A stretch of DNA of 64,000 nucleotides from Sphaerochaeta sp. Phil3 (GTDB lineage Bacteria > Spirochaetota > Spirochaetia > Sphaerochaetales > Sphaerochaetaceae). The stretch spans positions 87,742-151,741 of the forward strand of contig MSGT01000061.1 of the NCBI GenBank assembly GCA_001940825.1. Reading direction: 5' to 3'. The stretch's first letter is position 1; every line of letters begins with the position of its first letter. Positions 42,176 through 50,611 of this stretch are shown here, piece by piece. The position numbers were made by a program, and so were the translations under genes. The notes beneath the pieces are model-generated. The model saw only the letters and a program-made list of their open reading frames with translations. It did no database searches and was not told the origin of the DNA.

Positions 42176-42811
42176 ATGGAACACTCGAACAACGGATATA
42201 TAGGTGCATACAAGGAGATTAGGGAGAAGATCGTCGAATACTCCCGTCTCATGTACAACGATAGACTGGTGTCCGCCACAAGCGGCAACATAAGCATGCG
42301 ATTGCCTGACCGCAGCGACGCCTTTGCAGTAACACCAAGCAGCGAAAGCTACCTTACGATGACAGCAGACCGCATTGTCATCATGACGGTCGATGGTGAA
42401 ATCCTTGGCTGTCCTAGGGACGGCAGGCCTTCGTCTGAATGGCGGCTCCATGCCGAGCTCTACAAGGCCAAGCTCGATGTTGGCGCAATCGTCCATACTC
42501 ATTCTCCCTATGCCACGGCGTTCGCTGTGAACAGGGAGTCGATTCCTTTGATCCTCATTGAAATGCAGCCTTGGTTGGGAGGCGACATTCCTCTTGCGGA
42601 ATACGCTCCAACCGGTTCTCAACAGCTTGGAATCAACACTGCAAGGGATATTGGCGATAGAGGTGGTTGTTTGTTGGCCAATCACGGAACTGTAGCTGTG
42701 GCTCCAAATCTTGAGCTTGCATACGTAAGGGCTTCTTACGTTGAGGACGCTGCAAAGATATACCACATGGCAAAGTGTGTGGGTAAGCCATACGTGATTC
42801 CAATGAATTGA
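42176..42811 (+). CDS. Class II aldolase (FucA-like; predicted 5-methylthio/5-deoxyribulose-1-phosphate aldolase)
   Basis: The 211-residue protein has the class II aldolase/adducin metal site: HTHSPYATAFA and LANHGTVAVA, with the acid in EWRLHAELYK, and TSGNISMRLP as the phosphate-binding loop. In the DHAP shunt such an aldolase splits 5-methylthioribulose-1-P into DHAP and 2-methylthioacetaldehyde (or 5-deoxyribulose-1-P into DHAP and acetaldehyde). The neighbours mtnA, nucleoside phosphorylase and MTA deaminase support this over a fuculose role. Confidence 0.85.
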   Translation: MEHSNNGYIGAYKEIREKIVEYSRLMYNDRLVSATSGNISMRLPDRSDAFAVTPSSESYLTMTADRIVIMTVDGEILGCPRDGRPSSEWRLHAELYKAKLDVGAIVHTHSPYATAFAVNRESIPLILIEMQPWLGGDIPLAEYAPTGSQQLGINTARDIGDRGGCLLANHGTVAVAPNLELAYVRASYVEDAAKIYHMAKCVGKPYVIPMN

Positions 42812-42842
42812 CGATTGAATATTTGGTGCAGAGGAAGTCTCC

Positions 42843-43748
42843 ATGGTCGAAGGCTACACATACGAATTCTACATAAAGGCCGCTGGCTACATAAAGGAAC
42901 GTTTGCTCAAGGATGGTAGAAACGTCCCTACCTTGGCTGTCGTCCTTGGCACTGGCTGCGCTCTTTTTGCAGAGCGCTTGAAAAACAGGATATCCATTCC
43001 ATATGGGGACATTCCTGGTTTTCCAACGACTACCAACCCTTCCCATAAGGGGGAGCTTGTCGTTGGCCGCATAGGCGGTGCAAAAGGCAACGACATCATT
43101 TGCATGAACGGACGTATGCATTTCTATGAAGGCTATTCCATGGAGGAGCTCAACATTCCAGTCCATGTGCTTCATGTTTTGGGTGTGAAGACGCTTGTCC
43201 TTACCAATGCCGCAGGTTCGTGCAATCCACGAATGAAGCCCGGAGACGCCGTTGTCATAAAGGACCACATAAAGCTCTACGGAGGAAGTCCCATGAGGGG
43301 GCCCAATGTGCCTGAACTTGGACCTAGGTTCTTTAGTGTCAAGGACATATACACCAAAAGTTTGAGGGTCAAGGCTTTGGAGCTTGCATCAAAGGCGGGA
43401 CTAAGGGTTCACGAAGGTATCTATATGTTCTTTCCCGGCCCTCAGTTCGAGACTGCAAGTGAGATAAGGGCGGCTCAAATACTGGGTGCTGACATCGTTG
43501 GGATGTCCACTGTCACTGAGGCTCTTACCGCTGCGCATTGCGGCATGAAGCTGTTTGGGCTTGCGCTTGTTACGAATATGGCGACAGGTGTAGACGAATA
43601 CGACAACCCAGCCAAGGAAGCAAGCTGTGATATAGAGGAAGTCGATGAAGTGGACGAGGTGGACGTTGTAGCTGCAAAGGCATCGGCGTCCTTCAGCAGT
43701 TACCTTGAAGCTGTTGTGACTTCTTTCATTGAAGCAAAGGGGGAATGA
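42843..43748 (+). CDS. Purine nucleoside / methylthioinosine phosphorylase
   Basis: The 301-residue trimeric-type PNP (family 2) shows VLGTGCALFAERL, NPSHKGELVVGRIG, MNGRMHFYEGYSM, TNAAGSCNP, FPGPQFETASEIR and GMSTVTEALTAAHCGM. It cleaves a purine nucleoside with phosphate to base and ribose-1-P. With the deaminase downstream it would phosphorolyse methylthioinosine (and inosine). Near the C-terminus a 9-base-period repeat adds EEVDEVDEVDVV. GAGG precedes the ATG. Confidence 0.88.
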   Translation: MVEGYTYEFYIKAAGYIKERLLKDGRNVPTLAVVLGTGCALFAERLKNRISIPYGDIPGFPTTTNPSHKGELVVGRIGGAKGNDIICMNGRMHFYEGYSMEELNIPVHVLHVLGVKTLVLTNAAGSCNPRMKPGDAVVIKDHIKLYGGSPMRGPNVPELGPRFFSVKDIYTKSLRVKALELASKAGLRVHEGIYMFFPGPQFETASEIRAAQILGADIVGMSTVTEALTAAHCGMKLFGLALVTNMATGVDEYDNPAKEASCDIEEVDEVDEVDVVAAKASASFSSYLEAVVTSFIEAKGE

Positions 43749-43749
43749 T

Positions 43750-45042
43750 ATGTCCATTCTTTTCAAGAATGCAAAGATAATGGAAACCAAAGACGGACGG
43801 CTCAACGTCCTTGAAAACGCCTTCCTTGGAGTGGATGGTGACACCATAGACTACATTGGAACAGAAAAGCCTCAAAAAACTTACGATCAAGAGAAGGACA
43901 TGTACGGCAAGCTTCTCATGCCGGGCTTGAACAACTGCCATGGTCATACGGCAATGAATCTTCTTAGAGGCATTGGAAGCGATCTTCCACTCATGGACTG
44001 GCTTCACAAAATGTGGCCCATAGAGGACAGGCTTAGACCTCAGGACTGTCTTGCAGGCATGGAGATGGCCATCCTTGAGATGCTTGCATGCGGTACAACG
44101 AGTTTCTGCGACATGTATCTCTTCCCCCAAGATATATGTCATTGCATTGGCGAAAGCGGTATAAAAGCCAATCTTACACGTGTTCTTATGGGTGAAAACG
44201 AGGACTACAAATCATTTTTCAAACGAAATGAGGCCATAGATTTCCGAGAACGGTGCAATGGTCTATACAACGACCGCCTTCATGTTGATTGGAGCATACA
44301 TGCGGAATACACCATTGCAGACAACATAGCCCAAGGTTTTGCAGAGGAGCTGCCAGAACTTGGAGGAAGGCTTCACATACACCTCGCTGAAACCAAAAAA
44401 GAACAGGAAGAGTGCATCCAAAGGCGTGGAAAGACACCTGCTAAGTGGTTCTATGACATGGGGTTCTTCAACATTCCATGCTATGCCGCACACTGTGTGT
44501 GGGTCACTGAGGACGACATGGACCTTATGAAGGAGAAGGGTGTGAGCGTTGTCCACAATCCATCGAGCAACATGAAGCTTGGAAGCGGTTTTGCACCTAT
44601 TCCCCGCATGGTGGAGAAGGACTTGAACCTGGCGTTGGGGACTGATGGTAGTGCCAGCAACAACAACCTGAACATGTTCGAGGAACTGCATCTTGCTTCA
44701 ATCGTCCACAATGGTTATACAGGAGACCCAACCATAATGAAGCCTGAGACTACAATCAAAATGGCTACGGTCAACGGCAGCATTCTCCAAGGCCGTCCTG
44801 ACACCGGGGCTCTTGAAAAAGGAAAGAAGGCCGATATCATAGCACTCAACCTTGATGCTCCTCATCTTGTTCCAGACTACGATACGCTTGCGCTTGTAAC
44901 ATATTCGGCACAGGGAAGCGATGTCTGCATGACCATGGTGGATGGAAGGATCCTCTATGAAAATGGACAGTACCTCACAATGGACAGGGAAAGGGTGTTC
45001 CATGACTACAGAAAGTCCTGCGAATACCTTGGAAAGGAGTAA
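43750..45042 (+). CDS. mtaD: 5-methylthioadenosine/S-adenosylhomocysteine deaminase
   Basis: The 430-residue amidohydrolase has the zinc site NCHGHTAMNLLRG, HLAET, CYAAHCVWV and LGTDGSASNNNLNMFEEL. Members deaminate MTA and SAH (and often 5'-deoxyadenosine) to the inosine forms. GGGGG ends just before ATG 43750, and the gene begins one base after the PNP stop. It feeds the phosphorylase upstream; together with mtnA and the aldolase this completes an MTA-to-DHAP route. Confidence 0.9.
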   Translation: MSILFKNAKIMETKDGRLNVLENAFLGVDGDTIDYIGTEKPQKTYDQEKDMYGKLLMPGLNNCHGHTAMNLLRGIGSDLPLMDWLHKMWPIEDRLRPQDCLAGMEMAILEMLACGTTSFCDMYLFPQDICHCIGESGIKANLTRVLMGENEDYKSFFKRNEAIDFRERCNGLYNDRLHVDWSIHAEYTIADNIAQGFAEELPELGGRLHIHLAETKKEQEECIQRRGKTPAKWFYDMGFFNIPCYAAHCVWVTEDDMDLMKEKGVSVVHNPSSNMKLGSGFAPIPRMVEKDLNLALGTDGSASNNNLNMFEELHLASIVHNGYTGDPTIMKPETTIKMATVNGSILQGRPDTGALEKGKKADIIALNLDAPHLVPDYDTLALVTYSAQGSDVCMTMVDGRILYENGQYLTMDRERVFHDYRKSCEYLGKE

Positions 45043-45047
45043 CGCCA

Positions 45048-45686
45048 ATGGGAAATGCTGGACCTTTTTCAAATCAGTCCTCCACGATGTCCAAGACATT
45101 CAAGGAACCTAAGACTTTCACGATTGGCATAGACATAGACGACACCCTTGTAGATACCTTTGAGTACTTCCAGCCTCTTGTGGCAAAGCTTACAGGCCAG
45201 CCTTTGGAGTATCTTATAGAGAACGACATCTCGTATGAGAACACTCCAAAGGAGTGGGGCATGTACTCCTTGGATTTCGCCCATAGGTTCTTCGACGACT
45301 ATGTTCCCAGCACTCCTGCAAAGGAAGATGCGGCCCAGGCCGTCGCAAGACTAAGGAATGCCGGCAACAGGATCATCATAATCACAAGCCGCACCAATAT
45401 GCTGTACAAGGACTGCTACTATACTTCAAGGCTTGAGCTTTCGAACTGCGGTATAGAGTACGACAAGCTTATATGCACGGTGGACAAGGGGTTGGCCTGT
45501 AAAGAAGAGAAGGTTGATGTAATGTTCGATGACCTTGTGTTCAACTGCGATGCTGTCTCAAAGGTGGGAACAAAGGCGATCCTCTTTACAAGCAAGGAGA
45601 ACAAGAACCAGGAGTCGGCTTTTCCTCGTGTAGAAAGCTGGAAGGAGGCCTTGGAGCTTCTTGGAAAGCTGGGCATACCCTGCTGA
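45048..45686 (+). CDS. HAD-family 5' nucleotidase (NT5C type)
   Basis: The 212-residue phosphatase has IDIDDTLVDTFEYF (nucleophile Asp and general acid), IITSRTNM and VDVMFDDLVFN, as in the 5'(3')-deoxyribonucleotidase/NT5C group. It would dephosphorylate nucleoside monophosphates or a sugar phosphate. It follows the deaminase gene by five bases with AAGGAG upstream, so it is probably part of the same nucleoside salvage operon. Confidence 0.82.
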   Translation: MGNAGPFSNQSSTMSKTFKEPKTFTIGIDIDDTLVDTFEYFQPLVAKLTGQPLEYLIENDISYENTPKEWGMYSLDFAHRFFDDYVPSTPAKEDAAQAVARLRNAGNRIIIITSRTNMLYKDCYYTSRLELSNCGIEYDKLICTVDKGLACKEEKVDVMFDDLVFNCDAVSKVGTKAILFTSKENKNQESAFPRVESWKEALELLGKLGIPC

Positions 45687-45783
45687 AAGCGAATGAGAAG
45701 GCACCAAAAAACTGGCCACAAGGACATCGGTTTTGACATTTTTGACCCAACAGCATCGGCCTAAATCGTAATCAGGCTTGCAA

Positions 45784-47454
45784 TCAGCCTTCCGTGTAGC
45801 GTGGGAACTTTAGGGTGAAGACGGTGCCCTGCCCGGGTTTTGAGTCCACGAGGATGTCTCCGTCGTTGGCAATACAGGCGTGCTTTACGATTGCAAGTCC
45901 AAGTCCGGTGCCTCCGTTGGCCTTGCTGCGCGATTTGTCCACGCGGAAGAACCTCTCGAAGATTCTGTCCTGGTATTCCTCTGCGATTCCAATGCCGGTG
46001 TCGGCGACCTTTATGTATGAGAAGGCCTCGTCCTCAAGCGTGGTGATGCTTACGTGGCCACCGTTGTCCGAGTATTTTATTGCGTTGTCAACGAGGTTGA
46101 AGATTGCACTGTAGAGCATGGAGCTGCTTGCAAGAAGCTTCGTGTGGCCGCCCTGCACCGTAAGCGTGATGCCCTTTTCGTGCGCCAACTGCGAGAGGCT
46201 GTCCTTGATGGTGAGTGCGAGCTCGTGCGAATCCACCGCCTCCTTGACGACTCCTCCCTCGCGTTCCTCTATCTTGGAGAGTCTTATGATGTCCTCTATG
46301 AGACTTTTCATGTGCTGGCATTCGTTGTATATCTGCTCAAGGAACTGCTGTTTGTCCTCGTCCTTTACGATGCCTGACTTGAGAAGCTCTGCGCTGCCGG
46401 AGATGACATGAAGAGGGGTTTTGAGTTCGTGCGAGACGTTTGCCGTGAACTCGCGTCTGCGGTTCTCTATGTCGAGCTGTCGTGTTATATCGTAGAGAAG
46501 AATGGACGTTCCGCTTTTGACGCCATGGGAGACGAGGGCTGTGGTTTCTATCCTGTATGTGCGAGACTTGCTGTGGAGAAAGCCTGAATCCTCGAAACCG
46601 CTTTCTTGGCTTTCAATGGCCTGAGTCATCTCTTCTGGTAGTATTTCTCTATAATTCATGCCAAGTGGGCTATTCTTCATACCAAGAATTTTCATTGCAG
46701 ATTTGTTTATGAATGAAATTTCACCCTTTGCCCCAACAAGTATGAGCCCCTCACGCAGGGAGTCCGATATGGATTGGAACTCCGCCTGGTTCTTCTGAAG
46801 TTCCTTCTGCTGCTTGGATATGTCTATCTTCTGGTCCCATATCTTTGCAAGCAGCGGACGTATCTCCTTGTATTCGCTTGAAGGGTCCGGAGTCTCTATG
46901 TCTATCTCGTTCAACGGCTTTACGATGCGTATTGAAAGAAGCCTTGCGATCACAGCAGCAAGAACTATGGACAGCATTGCAACGAGGATTATCTCAAACC
47001 TCATTTCGAATATCGTGTCCCCAAACGTCATCATGGTGGTGGTAGCCACTATGACCGTTCCGTCCAAAAGGCTGCGGCCAGCCATGATGAGCTCGCCGAA
47101 CATGAAAGGCGTGTGAGTGCTTATTATGCGGTTGTAGTCCTGGACGACCTCTGACAGGAACGCCACAAGTGCGTTGTGGTCGGACACAAGGTACCACACG
47201 TCATCGGACGAGTCGTTGAGTATCTTGCCCGTTGGTGAGATTATCGTGATTCTGTAGTCGTGGGTGTTGAACCTTTCGACGAAGTCCTCTCCACCTACCA
47301 TGTAGCCGTTGGAGACTATGTCAACGACCTCTCTGAGCAGCAGTTCCTGCCTGCCCGTAAGCACCTTTGAGGTTGCGGAAACCGTGAGCATCACGGACAC
47401 CGTCATGATGACGAGCATTGCAAGAAGAAGCGACCACATGAGTCTTTTCGTCAT
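45784..47454 (-). CDS. Sensor histidine kinase (PhoR-like, with PAS domain)
   Basis: The 556-residue kinase has two transmembrane segments (residues 5-28 and ~150-170) enclosing a ~120-residue extracytoplasmic sensor. A HAMP-like region, a PAS domain (QSISDSLREGLILVGAKGEISFINKSAMKILGM) and a HisKA domain (ANVSHELKTPLHVISG, His at 342) follow. The ATPase domain shows NLVDNAIKYS, DTGIGI and GGTGLGLAIVKH. It overlaps the response regulator gene by four bases (ATGA). Confidence 0.92.
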   Translation of the reverse strand: MTKRLMWSLLLAMLVIMTVSVMLTVSATSKVLTGRQELLLREVVDIVSNGYMVGGEDFVERFNTHDYRITIISPTGKILNDSSDDVWYLVSDHNALVAFLSEVVQDYNRIISTHTPFMFGELIMAGRSLLDGTVIVATTTMMTFGDTIFEMRFEIILVAMLSIVLAAVIARLLSIRIVKPLNEIDIETPDPSSEYKEIRPLLAKIWDQKIDISKQQKELQKNQAEFQSISDSLREGLILVGAKGEISFINKSAMKILGMKNSPLGMNYREILPEEMTQAIESQESGFEDSGFLHSKSRTYRIETTALVSHGVKSGTSILLYDITRQLDIENRRREFTANVSHELKTPLHVISGSAELLKSGIVKDEDKQQFLEQIYNECQHMKSLIEDIIRLSKIEEREGGVVKEAVDSHELALTIKDSLSQLAHEKGITLTVQGGHTKLLASSSMLYSAIFNLVDNAIKYSDNGGHVSITTLEDEAFSYIKVADTGIGIAEEYQDRIFERFFRVDKSRSKANGGTGLGLAIVKHACIANDGDILVDSKPGQGTVFTLKFPRYTEG

Positions 47455-48125
47455 ACTTCAAGGAACCTGTATCCTATTCCGCGGACCGTTTGTATGTACT
47501 GCGAACATGGTCCAAGCTTTGTCCTTAGAGTGCCGATATGCACGTCCACGGTCCTTGATTCCTCGCTCTTCTCCTGGCCCCATATGGTCCTGAATATCTC
47601 TTCGCGCGAAAACAGGATACCTGCATTGGATATGAGAAGCCTAAGCAGCTCGTACTCCCTGCCTGTGAGCTTGAGAGGGCTGCCGTCAAGGTATGCGCAA
47701 TGTGCTTTCTCGTCCAACGAAAGCCTCCCTATTTCGAACGACGTACGCTTGTCTTCCTTGGGGGCGCATCTTCGCAGCACGGCCTTGACCCTTGAAATCA
47801 TCTCCATCATACCAAATGGCTTGCAAAGGTAGTCGTCTGCACCGTCATCCAGACCGATGACCTTGTCGTATTCCGTTCCTCGCGCAGTTGCGATTATGAC
47901 GGGTATCTTCTGGAACCTCTCGTTGGCCCTCATCTTCTTGAGTATGGATATCCCATCCTCTCCCGGCAGGTTGAGGTCAAGCATTATGAGGCTTGGAATC
48001 TCATTCTCCAAGGCATCCCACAGAGCCTTGCCGTCCTCAAGCCCCTTTGCATCGAAGCCTGATGCCTTTAGGCTGTAGACCATCATCCCCTGTATGGATT
48101 TGTCGTCCTCTACGCAGTAGATCAT
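47451..48125 (-). CDS. OmpR/PhoB-family response regulator
   Basis: The 224-residue regulator has a receiver domain (EDD near the start, phospho-Asp in LIMLDLNLPGEDG, Lys in LCKPF) and a winged-helix output domain (LKLTGREYELLRLL; RTVDVHIGTLRTKLG; QTVRGIGYRF). It forms the phosphorelay with the kinase downstream. TTAACC direct repeats about 110 bases upstream may be its own binding site. Confidence 0.93.
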   Translation of the reverse strand: MIYCVEDDKSIQGMMVYSLKASGFDAKGLEDGKALWDALENEIPSLIMLDLNLPGEDGISILKKMRANERFQKIPVIIATARGTEYDKVIGLDDGADDYLCKPFGMMEMISRVKAVLRRCAPKEDKRTSFEIGRLSLDEKAHCAYLDGSPLKLTGREYELLRLLISNAGILFSREEIFRTIWGQEKSEESRTVDVHIGTLRTKLGPCSQYIQTVRGIGYRFLEV

Positions 48126-48458
48126 CGAAGGCCTCCTTTCCGTCCGTTACTCCTTGGGATTCTGCTATCCTATTCTATTTCTATATTTGCATTGTTTGTA
48201 TTCTACATTAGCGCGTGCGTATATGTAAAGTTTTAACCTGTTCTTAACCCAATCTAAGCCAAAACCATATCAAATCTTTGGTTTTCTATAGGTTTTCTTG
48301 ATGTTTTTCGCATATTTGAAAAGAACTATAAAAGAACTGTAAGGATTTTGTAAAAAAATTGTTGCGGAAAACCAGAACGTGGTTTACAGTTTAATAGAAT
48401 CACACAAGAAATCCTGCGTTCTGCGGATTTCCGAGTATATTCGAAAGGAGAAAAACGA
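48126..48458. promoter_or_regulatory. Divergent control region between the two-component system and the 48.4-61.8 kb block
   Basis: This gene-free 333 bases is AT-rich. It contains the TTAACC direct-repeat array (48233-48260), an inverted repeat AAAACCA/TGGTTTT near 48259-48286, and a GAAATCC/GGATTTC hairpin at 48408-48431 just before the first gene's AAGGAG site. Confidence 0.5.
48233..48260 (+). promoter_or_regulatory. Candidate PhoB-type binding site (direct repeats, 11-bp period)
   Basis: TTAACC (48233), TTAACC (48244) and TAAGCC (48255) are separated by 5-base spacers. OmpR/PhoB regulators typically bind 6-bp direct repeats with an 11-bp period, and the Bacillus PhoP box is TTAACA-N5-TTAACA. 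The site lies between the response-regulator gene and the divergent secreted-protein gene. Confidence 0.55.
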
Positions 48459-49067
48459 ATGCGTAAATCAATCATCGCTTTGGTTGTCGTCGCTCTCATA
48501 GCGGTCGCAGTTCCTACACAGCTCTTCGCTGCAATCAGCGGAGCACCTTTGAAGCAATATGAATGCCCGTTCCTTCTCACCTCCGGTGGACAGGGTGCAG
48601 GTTCCAAGATGCTCAGGCTTCTTGTCAACCAGTCCAAGAAGTTCACGCTTGGAACGGATTTCTTCCTTGAAGACGAGACCCCTGCAAGGTACGACTACAT
48701 TGACAGCGGCAAGTACAAGGCCCTTGTAGTAGTCATGTCCGTTACAGAGAAGGGACTTGGTGCTTCCGGAATCACGATCGAGGACGAGATTGGATACCTC
48801 AAGAAGGTCGTGGAGAAGGCTCAGGCGCAGAACATGCCAATCATTGCGGTTTCAATGGAGAAGGATGCCCGTAGCACAATCAAGACCAATGGAAACGAAA
48901 GGGTCATCGACACCATTTGTCCAAACGCAGACTGGATCATCACCATTGCAGACAACAATACAGACGGCAGATTCACAGAGCTTGGCAAGCAGTACAACAT
49001 TCCTGTGACGATCATCGACAAGCCTCTTGAGCTCGTCAAGGTCCTTCCGGACATTTTTGTAAAGTAA
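48459..49067 (+). CDS. Secreted protein, DUF6305-like
   Basis: A signal peptide (MRKSIIALVVVALIAVAVPTQLFA) precedes ~178 residues. The body has a Rossmann-like alternation: FLLTSGGQGAGSKMLRLLVN, KYKALVVVMSVTEKGLGASGI, MPIIAVSMEKDA and ADWIITIADNNTDGRF. It resembles proteins annotated DUF6305, next to transporters in spirochaetes; this assignment is from memory. A periplasmic ligand-binding or accessory role is possible. AAAGGAG precedes the ATG. It is first in the block with the transporter 42 bases downstream. Confidence 0.65.
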   Translation: MRKSIIALVVVALIAVAVPTQLFAAISGAPLKQYECPFLLTSGGQGAGSKMLRLLVNQSKKFTLGTDFFLEDETPARYDYIDSGKYKALVVVMSVTEKGLGASGITIEDEIGYLKKVVEKAQAQNMPIIAVSMEKDARSTIKTNGNERVIDTICPNADWIITIADNNTDGRFTELGKQYNIPVTIIDKPLELVKVLPDIFVK

Positions 49068-49109
49068 TTCTTGTAACACAATTCAGAACAAACAATTAGG
49101 AGATATTGA

Positions 49110-50417
49110 ATGTCAGTAACAGCCTTGACGTTTATTCTGCTCCTCATAATGATTGCATCATTCGTGTTGAGCAGCATCAAGCTTAAATCACCGGACATCT
49201 CCATGGTTGTCGCGGCAATCGTGATAGCCGTTGTGGGCATGTTCATGTTCCCAGACCTTGGAAGTCCTGTGATGTACCTCGTTGAAGGTCTGTTCGTGAA
49301 CCTGGACCTTGCAATGCTGTTCATAGCAGCATCCATCTTCGTGAACATCTATTCGTATTCAGGTGCGGTTTCCACAATCACAAGGGGAATCGTAGAGAAG
49401 ATAAACAACAAGTGGCTCCTCATCACCATCATGGGTGTGCTCATGCTCATCCCTGGTGCACTCACCGGTGCAGGAAGCGTTGCAATCTTCGTCCTTGGCG
49501 GACTTGTGAATACCGTCCTCGAATCCCTTGGCGTGTCCAAGAGAAAGAGAACGGTCTTCATATTCTTCTTCGCCATACTCTCTGCCGCAGCACCTCCAAT
49601 CAACCTTTGGACCATGCTCATGACGGCACAGGCCAATATGCCTTACGTTGGATTCACATGGCTTCTTCTGGTTCCAATCTGCATAGCCGGTGCAATCTGC
49701 ATCGTGTACGTAGGTTGGGGTGCAAAGCCTGAACCAAAGGAAGAGACACTCAAGAAGCTTCCTGAGAGGACTGAGGGCATGACATGGTGGAGGATCCTCC
49801 TTCCTGTCGCAGCCATCATCGTCCTTTTCGTGCTCGCACTCGTAGCACCTTGGAACCTTCCTGTCCTTGGACTTCCACTCATGTTCGTCATAGCTGCAAT
49901 CGTGGCGCTCCTTTGTAACCCAAAGAAGACCACAGGCAAGCAGTACCTTGGAATCCTTGACGACACGATGGAGCAGGTGTTCCCGCTCGTCGCCAACGTC
50001 CTTTCCATTGGAGTGCTTCAGAGCGCAATGGCCGCAACAGGTGTCAGAGGCCTCATTGGAAGCACATGCGTAGGTCTTCCTCTCGTGCTCATCTACAGCC
50101 TCATCCTCATCATTGGACCAATCTGTCAGGGATGCTTCAACTACGGTTGTTCAGTCGTCCTGGGCGGACCTCTCATCTTCATGTTCAACACGCTTGGTAT
50201 GGACGTCACCGTCATATGTGCAGCGCTTTCGCTCATATTCCCAATTGGCGACTGCCTTCCACCTTCGCGTATCGTTGGACGTCTTGCATGTGAAGAGACC
50301 GGCTACACGGATTCCTATCTTGGATTCCTCAAGTCTGCACTCGTTCCAATCCTTGCGATTGGCCTCATAGCAGTCTTGATGATCGTCAAGCCGCTCTGGT
50401 TCACATTCTTGTATTAA
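49110..50417 (+). CDS. IT-superfamily (TRAP DctM/citrate-like) membrane transporter
   Basis: The 435-residue protein has about eleven transmembrane segments in two inverted halves, with the hairpin motifs PGALTGAGSVAIFVLGGLV and GPICQGCFNYGCSVVLGG. This architecture is that of ion-coupled organic-acid carriers. No TRAP DctP or DctQ protein of the usual kind is present; the secreted protein before it and the 57-aa membrane protein after it may stand in. The partner desuccinylase-like enzyme suggests an acylated amino acid or dicarboxylate substrate, by inference only. Confidence 0.78.
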   Translation: MSVTALTFILLLIMIASFVLSSIKLKSPDISMVVAAIVIAVVGMFMFPDLGSPVMYLVEGLFVNLDLAMLFIAASIFVNIYSYSGAVSTITRGIVEKINNKWLLITIMGVLMLIPGALTGAGSVAIFVLGGLVNTVLESLGVSKRKRTVFIFFFAILSAAAPPINLWTMLMTAQANMPYVGFTWLLLVPICIAGAICIVYVGWGAKPEPKEETLKKLPERTEGMTWWRILLPVAAIIVLFVLALVAPWNLPVLGLPLMFVIAAIVALLCNPKKTTGKQYLGILDDTMEQVFPLVANVLSIGVLQSAMAATGVRGLIGSTCVGLPLVLIYSLILIIGPICQGCFNYGCSVVLGGPLIFMFNTLGMDVTVICAALSLIFPIGDCLPPSRIVGRLACEETGYTDSYLGFLKSALVPILAIGLIAVLMIVKPLWFTFLY

Positions 50418-50429
50418 GGAGGCCAAAGT

Positions 50430-50603
50430 ATGGTATTTCTAGAGAATCTTATACACATTCTTTACTTCGTCATGGCAGGCCTCATTGGACTCAGCATGGT
50501 CAAGAGCCTTTTCAAGAGGAAGAAGAACGGTTCGATAGTCTTCGACATCATGTATGCCTACTGTCTCATCCCGTTCCTCCTTCGCGTCCTTTACATCAAG
50601 TGA
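50430..50603 (+). CDS. Small membrane protein in the transporter operon
   Basis: This 57-residue protein has two hydrophobic segments (ENLIHILYFVMAGLIGLSMV and FDIMYAYCLIPFLLRVLYI) separated by a basic KSLFKRKKNGS loop. AAGGAGG lies 8 bases before the ATG. It starts 12 bases after the transporter gene and ends eight bases before the desuccinylase-like gene. A regulatory or structural subunit of the transporter is the natural guess. No family is recognised. Confidence 0.75.
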   Translation: MVFLENLIHILYFVMAGLIGLSMVKSLFKRKKNGSIVFDIMYAYCLIPFLLRVLYIK

Positions 50604-50611
50604 GGTAGAAC

